6,658 bases of DNA, from NCBI GenBank assembly GCA_913052515.1, contig CAJXFJ010000097.1, forward strand, positions 1-6,658, written 5' to 3'. The position numbers and the translations under genes are program-made. Below are positions 1 through 5,624 of the stretch, in pieces. Each line of letters starts with the position of its first letter. The first letter of the stretch is position 1. This stretch comes from an uncultured Flavobacteriales bacterium (lineage in GTDB: Bacteria; Bacteroidota; Bacteroidia; Flavobacteriales; Vicingaceae). Under the pieces are notes generated by a model that was given only the letters and a program-made list of their open reading frames with translations, was not told where the DNA came from and did no database searches.

Positions 1-423
1 TCTAAAAAGGTTGACTTTAAGCACACCACTTCAAATGGTAAAAAGGTAATTGCTAGTGTAAACATTCCGCTTTTAGAATGGGTGCTTGAAAATATTATTA
101 AAAATGGGGTTGATGCTATTGGTGGAGAAGGAAAAATTGATATTCATGTAACCGACCAGTCGCAGTTTGTATACATTGATATTAGTGATAACGGAAAGGG
201 AATTCCGAAGAATGCAAGAAAAACTGTTTTCCAACCTGGCTACACAACCAAACAAAGAGGTTGGGGACTTGGACTTTCACTAACAAAACGAATTATTGAA
301 AATTATCATTCAGGAAAAGTGTTTGTAAAACAGTCAGAAGTTGGACAAGGCACTACCTTTAGAATTGTATTGAATAAAGTGACTCAAAATGGCCGGAATA
401 TACATTCATATTCCTTTTTGTAA
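1..423 (+). CDS. Sensor histidine kinase, C-terminal ATPase domain (5' partial)
   Basis: The reading frame is open from the first base of the window, so the gene begins upstream; 140 C-terminal residues are present. They form most of a HATPase_c (GHKL) domain. The N-box lies at fragment residues 30-40 (EN..KN..DAI, with N35 the expected Mg-ATP ligand). The G1 box DNGKG is at 63-67, the F-box phenylalanine near 77, and the G2 box GWGLGL at 87-92. The final beta strand GTTFRIVL closes the domain. By family knowledge such kinases autophosphorylate a histidine and pass the phosphate to a response regulator; the dimerisation/His region and any sensor domain lie outside the window, so the signal cannot be inferred. 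The form FQPGYTTKQRGWGLGLSL is typical of Bacteroidota kinases. About 15 residues follow the domain, and their codons overlap the start of hemW by 35 bases. The GTG at 82 is internal, not a start. Confidence 0.9.
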   Translation, partial: SKKVDFKHTTSNGKKVIASVNIPLLEWVLENIIKNGVDAIGGEGKIDIHVTDQSQFVYIDISDNGKGIPKNARKTVFQPGYTTKQRGWGLGLSLTKRIIENYHSGKVFVKQSEVGQGTTFRIVLNKVTQNGRNIHSYSFL

Positions 424-1510
424 GCAGGCCTGTAGCTATTGTAATTTCCACTTTTCTACTTCTACTAAAAGAAAGTCAGAATTGGTTGATGCCATTTTGC
501 TAGAAGCTCAATTGCGTTCAAAATATTTGGAGAAAGAAATCGTAGAAACCATCTACTTTGGAGGAGGAACTCCTTCGTTGTTAACTGAACAAGAGCTCAA
601 CTCTTTATTAAATGGCTTAAGCAAAAACTATAACTTAAGCCAAGAACTTGAAATTACCTTAGAAGCAAACCCAGATGACTTAAATCGTAAAAAGCTATCG
701 GAGTTAAAAAAAGCTGGACTTAACCGATTAAGTATTGGCATACAATCTTTTCATGAGGCAGATTTAAAATTATTTAACCGTTCTCACAATGCAGAAGAAG
801 CCTTGAGTTGCATCAAAAGTTCACAAGACATTGGATTTGAAAAACTAAATATTGACTTGATTTATGGAGCTCAAACCACTAGCGATACTATGTGGGAAGA
901 AAATTTAAAACTGTTCTTCAATTTAAAGATTCCCCACCTTTCTTCTTATTCGTTAACCGTAGAAGAAAAAACAGCTATGAATCATTGGATTAAAAGTGAG
1001 AGGAAAGCACCTATAGATGAAGAGAAAAACCACAGACAATATCAAATGTTGGTTAAGGCCATAAATGCTAATAACTACCAACAGTACGAATTATCCAATT
1101 TTTGTGAATCTAATAACTATTCTAAACACAACACTTCATATTGGTTTGGTAAAAAGTATCAAGGTCTTGGACCTTCCGCACATTCCTACAATGGAAAAAG
1201 TCGACAGTGGAATGTATCAAACAACCTTGCATATATTAAGGCAATTAATAAAAATGAAGACTTCTTTGAAATTGAAACTTTAAGTGAAACGAATCAATTT
1301 CACGAATTTCTAATCACCCGATTACGCACCAAATGGGGTATTGATTTTAAAGATGTAAATGCTAATTTTTCACAAAAAATAGCCGACCACTTCTACCAAC
1401 AAATTACTTGCTTAGACCCTGATACCATTGAATTACAAAGCGACAACTTAAGCATTCCACAAAATCAACTTTTTCTTTCTGATGAGGTGGTTCGTGAACT
1501 TATGCTTTAA
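389..1510 (+). CDS. hemW: HemW, radical SAM heme chaperone (coproporphyrinogen III oxidase-like)
   Basis: A complete 373-residue protein, normal length for HemW. The radical-SAM cluster motif C11-x3-C15-x2-C18 follows IHIPF near the N-terminus. The residue after C18 is N, then F, so the fourth cysteine of true HemN (CxxxCxxCxC) is absent, as in HemW. Other family signatures are GGGTPS (58-63), EANPDD (92-97), RLSIGIQSF (113-121), YELSNF (233-238), KHNTSYW (246-252) and GLGPSAHSY (259-267). The C-terminal part, from about 300, fits the HemN_C winged-helix-like domain. HemW is known to bind heme and deliver it to membrane respiratory proteins and is not itself a porphyrinogen oxidase, a common misannotation. 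ATG 389 is chosen because it places IYIHIPFC at the usual N-terminal position, although it lies inside the upstream kinase gene. It is probably co-transcribed with the kinase, and perhaps with the barrel gene 38 bases downstream. Confidence 0.95.
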   Translation: MAGIYIHIPFCKQACSYCNFHFSTSTKRKSELVDAILLEAQLRSKYLEKEIVETIYFGGGTPSLLTEQELNSLLNGLSKNYNLSQELEITLEANPDDLNRKKLSELKKAGLNRLSIGIQSFHEADLKLFNRSHNAEEALSCIKSSQDIGFEKLNIDLIYGAQTTSDTMWEENLKLFFNLKIPHLSSYSLTVEEKTAMNHWIKSERKAPIDEEKNHRQYQMLVKAINANNYQQYELSNFCESNNYSKHNTSYWFGKKYQGLGPSAHSYNGKSRQWNVSNNLAYIKAINKNEDFFEIETLSETNQFHEFLITRLRTKWGIDFKDVNANFSQKIADHFYQQITCLDPDTIELQSDNLSIPQNQLFLSDEVVRELML

Positions 1511-1548
1511 AAGACTGTTAAAGAATTGAACCAAAAATTTACCAAACC

Positions 1549-2160
1549 ATGAAACGAATAGCGATTATTACGTCAAGTTTATTTCTATTTTTAAGTTTAA
1601 GTTCCTTACAGGCCCAAGAAAACAAAGCCGGAATTAAAGGGGGTGCAAATTACAGTAATTTAACTGGTGATGATGTAAGCGGAACAACATCAAGACTAAA
1701 ATACCATATTGGTGGTTTTGCAACCATAGCGGTTACCGAATTTTTTGCGCTACAGCCAGAGTTACTCTATTCCACAAAAGGAGCTGATACTGATGGTGGC
1801 GAACTTTATTTAAGCACTTTAGACGTTCCCTTTTTAGCCAAAATTTACTTATCTGATAATTTCAATATACATGCAGGTCCACAATTGGGTGTAATGCTTA
1901 ACGCTGAACAAGAAATTAATGATGAAAGAGAAGATGTAAAGAAGCAATTTAGAGACCTTTACCTAGAAGGTGTTTTAGGACTTGAATTCGTTACAGAAGC
2001 GGGCCTCAACTTTGGGGCAAGGTATAATTACAGTTTAAGTACCATTGGAGATGATTATGAATCGAGCGTAACGGTTGGAAATGTAACAGCAACCTCTACA
2101 GTAGAAGCACCAGATGTTAGAAATAGTGTTTTACAACTATTTGTAGGATTTAGTTTCTAA
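1549..2160 (+). CDS. Outer-membrane beta-barrel protein (PorT/porin family)
   Basis: The 203-residue product begins with a clear signal peptide: MKR, a hydrophobic stretch (about residues 4-19), then LQA with likely cleavage after A22. The mature part has alternating amphipathic strands. It carries phrases typical of the Bacteroidota OMP_b-brl_2 / PorT-like family: AGIKGGANYSNL (27-38), LQPELLYSTKG (68-78), LDVPFLAKIYL (91-101), GPQLGVML (110-117), then GLEF and GARYNYSLS (156-164). It ends in VGFSF with a terminal phenylalanine, the usual BAM-recognition ending of barrel proteins. The size suits an eight-stranded barrel. An acidic, charged loop (about 119-136) and a threonine/valine-rich loop (about 172-188) are probably surface-exposed. 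Such proteins are usually annotated 'porin family' or 'outer membrane beta-barrel'; individual function is generally unknown, and nothing here names a ligand. There is no strong Shine-Dalgarno sequence; the start is preceded by an A-rich stretch. Confidence 0.88.
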   Translation: MKRIAIITSSLFLFLSLSSLQAQENKAGIKGGANYSNLTGDDVSGTTSRLKYHIGGFATIAVTEFFALQPELLYSTKGADTDGGELYLSTLDVPFLAKIYLSDNFNIHAGPQLGVMLNAEQEINDEREDVKKQFRDLYLEGVLGLEFVTEAGLNFGARYNYSLSTIGDDYESSVTVGNVTATSTVEAPDVRNSVLQLFVGFSF

Positions 2161-2180
2161 ACTAAGAATCTAGAAAAAGA

Positions 2181-2210
2181 AAAGCCAAGTTGAATACTTG
2201 GCTTTTTTTT
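2181..2210. terminator. Rho-independent, probably bidirectional terminator
   Basis: AAAGCCAAGT (2181-2190) pairs perfectly with ACTTGGCTTT (2196-2205), giving a 10-bp stem with a 5-base loop (2191-2195). Eight T (2203-2210) overlap and follow the 3' arm, the classical form for + strand transcripts from the beta-barrel gene that ends 20 bases before. On the opposite strand the A-rich stretch at 2174-2183 reads as a T-rich tract after the hairpin, so the same structure can also stop - strand transcripts of the ACMSD-like gene, whose stop codon is at 2233. The convergent arrangement of the two genes supports bidirectional use. Confidence 0.88.
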
Positions 2211-2232
2211 GTTTCATGTAAAGGTTCAATTG

Positions 2233-3273
2233 TTAATTAGATTGTCTAATCTCCTTACCTAACCAAGCTTCTACATTTTTATGCCAAATATCTTTTCCTT
2301 CTTTTTCAGTTAAAATCCCATTTTCAACAGCAAAACTGACCACACGACCAGGGTAAGAAGTACCAACACCTTCCATTTCTCCCAAAGGGTAAGGATCATC
2401 TAGACCCATGAGTATTTGACCAGCACCTACTCGCTTTTTTAGTAATTCTAAAGTAAAAGAATCATGCACTAAAGTGTCGTAAAAAATATTTTTATGTCCT
2501 AAGGTTTTTCTTGGATCTTCAAGGCCTTTAAAAATATCAGGACGGCCATCAAAACCTTGAATTCTTCTACCATAATTGGCTACTCCAAGCATTCCACCGT
2601 GGGCAAAACTTGTTCTAATATTTGGATACTTATTAGGCAAATCTCTCAACATATATATGTGCAAGGTGTCTGCACATTGTGCCATCATCCAAACCAAATG
2701 AAACCGCCAATATTGATTTTTTAGGGCAACCATCTTTTCCCCATCATACGGGTGAATTTGAATGGCTAAATTGTATTTATCGGCTAATTCATATATCGGG
2801 TCAACCTCTTTTTCTGCCACAGAGTGCCATTCTCCTTCTTTGTTTAAGTAGTGAGTTGGCAAGCAAAGTATCTTAAGATTCAATTCATTTACACAGCGTT
2901 CAATTTCTTGAAGAGCCTGACCCATGTATAAGGGTTGAACCACAAAGCCACAAGTAAATTTATGAGGGTAGTCCGCTTGCACAGAAGCATTGTAATCGTT
3001 TTGAAATCGAATACCATCAGCACAATCTTGTTTTTCCCAACCGTTGCAATACAATTGAGAAAGGCAAAGCATTACACCGTGGTCTATCTTGTATCGCTCC
3101 ATCCACTCTAGCTTCTCTTTTATAAAAAAGCTAGGGTCAGTAATGGGTCTTGACCAATCTCCTTGCCTCATAAACTTCTTGTCCTCATCAATCCAAAAGA
3201 GCTTTTTGTCTTTCATAAATTGAGGAATTTGAGAAGGCTCAGGCAAGATATGTCCGTGTCCGTTAATTCTCAT
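2233..3273 (-). CDS. 2-amino-3-carboxymuconate-6-semialdehyde decarboxylase (ACMSD)-type amidohydrolase
   Basis: A 346-residue metal-dependent amidohydrolase, close to the roughly 335 residues usual for ACMSD. It would decarboxylate ACMS, the unstable ring-cleavage product of 3-hydroxyanthranilate, to 2-aminomuconate semialdehyde in the cytoplasm. Visible zinc-site residues match the family: H6 and H8 (NGHGHILP), H174 (IQIHPYD), H225 (FAHGG) and D292 (GLDDPYPLGE, compared with GTDYPFPLGE in known ACMSDs). R244 in GFDGRPD corresponds to a conserved arginine used at the dimer interface for substrate binding, and R36 (FMR) may match the N-terminal one. LVHD (268-271) is also conserved. ATG 3273 is chosen because MRINGHGHILP aligns with the family N-terminus; an ATG at 3327 would add 18 unlike residues and run into the dioxygenase gene. 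The gene starts 14 bases after the dioxygenase stop, clearly one operon. The Bacteroidota branch is divergent, so a related semialdehyde substrate cannot be excluded. Confidence 0.85.
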   Translation of the reverse strand: MRINGHGHILPEPSQIPQFMKDKKLFWIDEDKKFMRQGDWSRPITDPSFFIKEKLEWMERYKIDHGVMLCLSQLYCNGWEKQDCADGIRFQNDYNASVQADYPHKFTCGFVVQPLYMGQALQEIERCVNELNLKILCLPTHYLNKEGEWHSVAEKEVDPIYELADKYNLAIQIHPYDGEKMVALKNQYWRFHLVWMMAQCADTLHIYMLRDLPNKYPNIRTSFAHGGMLGVANYGRRIQGFDGRPDIFKGLEDPRKTLGHKNIFYDTLVHDSFTLELLKKRVGAGQILMGLDDPYPLGEMEGVGTSYPGRVVSFAVENGILTEKEGKDIWHKNVEAWLGKEIRQSN

Positions 3274-3287
3274 ACCAGCGGGCTTTA

Positions 3288-3812
3288 CTATACAAACCTT
3301 TCGTCGGCTTCCATTACAGTGCCGCAATTATCACACGTTCTAAGCTCTTCTGAACCGTAAAACTTTTTAAACACAGGTAAAAAGTCTTTTTCAATACTGC
3401 TTAATGGAAAATATTGCTCATAAAGTTTGTGGTTACAGTTGTCGCAAAACCAAAGCAGCCCATCTTTCTCCCCTTGGCTTCTTTTTAACTCTATAACCAA
3501 GCCTACTGAATTCTCAGAACGAATAGGAGAATGAGGCACTTTACCAGGAAGTAGAAAAATTTCTCCTTCTTGAATAGGAACTTCAACCGCTTTTCCATCT
3601 TCTTGAATTTTAACTACGATGTTTCCTTCTAATTGGTAAAAAAATTCTTCACCCTCATTGTAATGATAATCCTTCCTGGCATTGGGTCCTCCAACTACCA
3701 TAATAATAAAATCATCTGATTCGTATACCTGCTTATTTCCTACAGGAGGCTTTAGTAAATGACGATGTTCATCTATCCATTTCTGAAAATTAAAAGGTCT
3801 TTGAATGGCCAT
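3288..3812 (-). CDS. nbaC: 3-hydroxyanthranilate 3,4-dioxygenase
   Basis: A complete 174-residue cupin enzyme that opens the ring of 3-hydroxyanthranilate with O2 to give ACMS in the kynurenine pathway. Catalytic residues are all present at the spacing known from the Cupriavidus enzyme: Fe(II) ligands H50, E56 and H94, plus substrate-binding R46, R98 and E108. The C-terminal rubredoxin-like second iron site of bacterial forms is complete: C123-x2-C126 and C160-x2-C163. The N-terminus ([20 protein letters not shown]) is typical. The start is preceded by a purine-rich AGAGAG on the coding strand. It is the first gene of a two-gene operon with the ACMSD-type decarboxylase, its direct pathway successor, and is divergent from the SDR-like gene. 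Symbols used elsewhere for this enzyme include haao. Oxygen dependence implies an aerobic host. Confidence 0.95.
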   Translation of the reverse strand: MAIQRPFNFQKWIDEHRHLLKPPVGNKQVYESDDFIIMVVGGPNARKDYHYNEGEEFFYQLEGNIVVKIQEDGKAVEVPIQEGEIFLLPGKVPHSPIRSENSVGLVIELKRSQGEKDGLLWFCDNCNHKLYEQYFPLSSIEKDFLPVFKKFYGSEELRTCDNCGTVMEADERFV

Positions 3813-3878
3813 AATCTCTCTTTTATTTGGAGTCCTAAGTTAGTAAGATCTGAACAGAAGAGGAAATGCTTTTTTTCT

Positions 3879-3908
3879 TTTGCCTTCGCCTTTGAATGGC
3901 TAATTTCG
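3879..3908 (+). promoter_or_regulatory. Candidate Bacteroidota-type promoter for the SDR-like gene, in a divergent intergenic region
   Basis: The 115 bases at 3813-3927 must hold promoters for both the dioxygenase operon (leftward) and the SDR-like gene (rightward). On the + strand, TTTG (3879-3882), an 18-base spacer and TAATTTCG (3901-3908) resemble the Bacteroidota -33 TTTG / -7 TAnnTTTG consensus with one mismatch, and would give a short leader before ATG 3928. On the - strand the best match is weaker: TTTC (3866-3863), 20 bases, then TAACTTAG (3842-3835), with two mismatches. No convincing operator palindrome was found, apart from the short AGATCT at 3847-3852. Confidence 0.35.
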
Positions 3909-3927
3909 ATTTCTAAATAATTGATTT

Positions 3928-4713
3928 ATGAACTTAGATTTAAGCGGAAAAAACGCATTGGTTTGTGGAAGCAGTGCTGGAATTGGAAAAGCCATTGCTA
4001 CTGAATTGGCAGAAATGGGTGCAACTGTATTTTTAATGGCAAGAAACGAAGAAAAGCTTCAAGCTGTTTTGAAAGAACTACCAGCTCCGAGCTCGCAATC
4101 ACACCAGTTTTTAGTAGCTGATTTTTCGAACGTAAATCAAGTTGAAGAAGTAATTAACGAATGTGTAAAATCAAACCCAATACACATTTTGATTAACAAT
4201 ACTGGGGGCCCTCCAGGTGGACCAATTGTTGATGCAAAAAGAGAAGAATTTACTCATGCATTCTCCATGCATTTATTGTGTAATCACACTTTGGTTCAAG
4301 GAGTTAAACAAAGTATGATTGATGAAGGCTATGGTCGAATTGTTAATATCATTTCCACTTCGGTAAAACAACCTTTGAATGGTTTGGGAGTTTCTAATAC
4401 CGTTAGAGGAGCTGTGGCCAACTGGTCTAAAACAATGGCCAACGAATTGGGTGCTTTTGGAATTACGGTAAATAATGTTTTACCGGGCGCTACTTCTACA
4501 GAAAGACTAAGCTCTATTGTAGCGAATAAAGCTAAAAAAACAGGTAAAACAGAAGAAGAAGCCTTAAAAGGAATGGAAGCGCAGGTTCCAATGAACCGTG
4601 TTGCAAAACCCGAAGAAGTAGCAGCAGCGGCGGCTTTCCTTGCTTCACCTGCAGCCTCGTATATCAATGGAATTAATGTTCCGGTTGATGGTGGCAGGAC
4701 GGGATGTTTGTAA
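3928..4713 (+). CDS. SDR-fold protein with a non-canonical active site, linked to kynurenine degradation
   Basis: A complete 261-residue Rossmann-fold protein of classical SDR length. The cofactor-binding glycines are intact (G14-SSA-G18-I-G20), and the NNAG motif appears as NNTGG (90-94). Classical SDR catalysis uses Asn-Ser-Tyr-Lys. Here only Ser143 is kept: the Asn position reads H115, the Tyr position S156 and the Lys position R160 (GLGVSNTVRGA in place of the usual YxxxK). This pattern (SN..R, then VLPG.TSTER) matches what I remember as the 'BKR-like, SDR-like' subgroup, which lacks a perfect catalytic tetrad. C-terminal signatures NNVLPG (182-187), KPEEVA (227-232) and VPVDGG (251-256) are normal. 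The codons look intact and the frame is unbroken, so this is a conserved variant and not decay. Its position, head-to-head with 3-hydroxyanthranilate dioxygenase and ACMSD, suggests a role in tryptophan/kynurenine catabolism, but reaction and substrate are unknown. Generic annotation as 3-oxoacyl-ACP reductase would be unsafe. Confidence 0.88.
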   Translation: MNLDLSGKNALVCGSSAGIGKAIATELAEMGATVFLMARNEEKLQAVLKELPAPSSQSHQFLVADFSNVNQVEEVINECVKSNPIHILINNTGGPPGGPIVDAKREEFTHAFSMHLLCNHTLVQGVKQSMIDEGYGRIVNIISTSVKQPLNGLGVSNTVRGAVANWSKTMANELGAFGITVNNVLPGATSTERLSSIVANKAKKTGKTEEEALKGMEAQVPMNRVAKPEEVAAAAAFLASPAASYINGINVPVDGGRTGCL

Positions 4714-4724
4714 ACAAATGAATA

Positions 4725-4759
4725 GAGACCTTTAACGTATTAAACGCTTTAAAGGTCTC
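4725..4759. terminator. Perfect 11-bp intergenic hairpin, possible shared terminator
   Basis: GAGACCTTTAA (4725-4735) pairs exactly with TTAAAGGTCTC (4749-4759). Inside the 13-base loop, CGT (4736-4738) can pair with ACG (4744-4746), lengthening the stem past a two-base bulge. It sits between the stop of the SDR-like gene (4713) and the stop of the convergent TPR gene (4767), where a shared terminator is expected. Neither side has a T-tract, so it is not a classical intrinsic terminator; it may act as an mRNA 3'-end stabiliser or need a factor. Confidence 0.5.
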
Positions 4760-4766
4760 ACTTAGG

Positions 4767-5624
4767 TTACAAATTGCCCTTTTTCAGCTTTCGATCTATC
4801 ATATAGGGAAAAACTTCGTCAAAGCGCTCAATGTAAGGCTCTCCCATTTTATTTGCTTTATATCGCTGTGCATTTAGATAAGCACGTTCAGCTTCTTTCT
4901 TTTCTCCGACTTGCTCATAAACTTCTCCTAAAAAATAGTAGCCTTCACAAAACTTTGGGAATAAGGCAATGGCTTTTAAGTAAGTTTTTTTAGCTTCTTT
5001 GAATCTGCCTAATTTTTGATAACATCTACCCAAATACAAAAAATACAAGTGGTTGTTTACTTCCTTGTATTTTCCCAATTCAATTTCTATCAATTTCTGC
5101 ATTTCAACTATAGCCTCTTCATATCTTTCCAAGCAGTATAATGCTTGTGATTTTTGAAACCGACAAGCCTCTCCCCAGCATTGGGTGTAATTGTCGTCAG
5201 TCATTTCTTCAATTTTTTCCAGATCTTCTAACGCTCCCGAATAGTCCCGATAATAGTATAATAAACTCCATGCCCTATATTGTAATGCATCAAAACTTCC
5301 AACAGCAACATCCTTTTCTACTACTTCGTTCAAAATTCTCATGGCTTCTATATGCTCTCCTCTTTTTTTATACGAATAAGATTTCGTTTGCAAATAGCTT
5401 AACTCTTCAGGCTGCGCCAAATTTGCAGAATCCTTATACAAGCGGTAGGCAAAACTGGGTTGTAAAAAATAATTTGCCCAAGCATTATAATCTTCCGCGA
5501 TAGAATCACGTTCCAATGCAGTGAATAGACTAAAGTCTTTACGCTTATGATTTTTTGGAAGTTCATCTATCTTGTGGCAAGCAAATGCAAACAGGACAAA
5601 CAGTATGATAGTTGTTACTCTCAT
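4767..5624 (-). CDS. TPR-repeat lipoprotein
   Basis: A 285-residue protein starting with MRV, a hydrophobic segment (about 4-15) and a lipobox-like AFA-C16, so it is probably a lipid-anchored envelope protein; the -3 residue is A, not the more usual L, so cleavage by signal peptidase II is likely but not certain. From about residue 72 to 256 there are roughly five tetratricopeptide-like helical pairs, near 74-105, 112-141, 154-183, 192-223 and 226-257. The last two are the clearest (YLGRCYQKLGRFKEAKKTY and YFLGEVYEQVGEKKEAERAY). TPR arrays bind other proteins, so a scaffold or partner-binding role is the family expectation; no enzyme domain is present. It overlaps the upstream gene by the four bases ATGA, indicating translational coupling and probably a joint function. 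No specific family name is recognised. Confidence 0.82.
   Translation of the reverse strand: MRVTTIILFVLFAFACHKIDELPKNHKRKDFSLFTALERDSIAEDYNAWANYFLQPSFAYRLYKDSANLAQPEELSYLQTKSYSYKKRGEHIEAMRILNEVVEKDVAVGSFDALQYRAWSLLYYYRDYSGALEDLEKIEEMTDDNYTQCWGEACRFQKSQALYCLERYEEAIVEMQKLIEIELGKYKEVNNHLYFLYLGRCYQKLGRFKEAKKTYLKAIALFPKFCEGYYFLGEVYEQVGEKKEAERAYLNAQRYKANKMGEPYIERFDEVFPYMIDRKLKKGNL

Noticed and set aside
613..642. Inverted repeat TGGCTTAAG / CTTAAGCCA with a 12-base gap inside hemW
   Set aside because: It lies in the coding region of a conserved gene, has no T-tract and is explained by the encoded residues; a nine-base match can arise by chance in A/T-rich DNA.
389..1510. Annotation as oxygen-independent coproporphyrinogen III oxidase (HemN)
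   Set aside because: The fourth cysteine of the HemN motif (CxxxCxxCxC) is missing and the length of 373 fits HemW, not HemN at about 450 residues.
3274..3327. Longer N-terminus for the ACMSD-type protein, starting at the ATG at 3327
   Set aside because: The added 18 residues resemble nothing in the family and overlap the dioxygenase coding end; ATG 3273 gives the family-typical N-terminus with the metal-binding HxH at residues 6-8.
3870..3881. T-rich run in the divergent intergenic region as a terminator
   Set aside because: No stem-loop precedes it on the + strand, and the region lies between divergent starts where no terminator is expected.
4329..4667. 112-codon open frame on the - strand inside the SDR-like gene
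   Set aside because: It lies wholly antisense to a strongly recognised gene; its alanine-rich, low-complexity translation has no family character.
5141..5503. 120-codon open frame on the + strand inside the TPR gene
   Set aside because: It is antisense to a well-supported TPR protein, and the translation lacks domain-like features.
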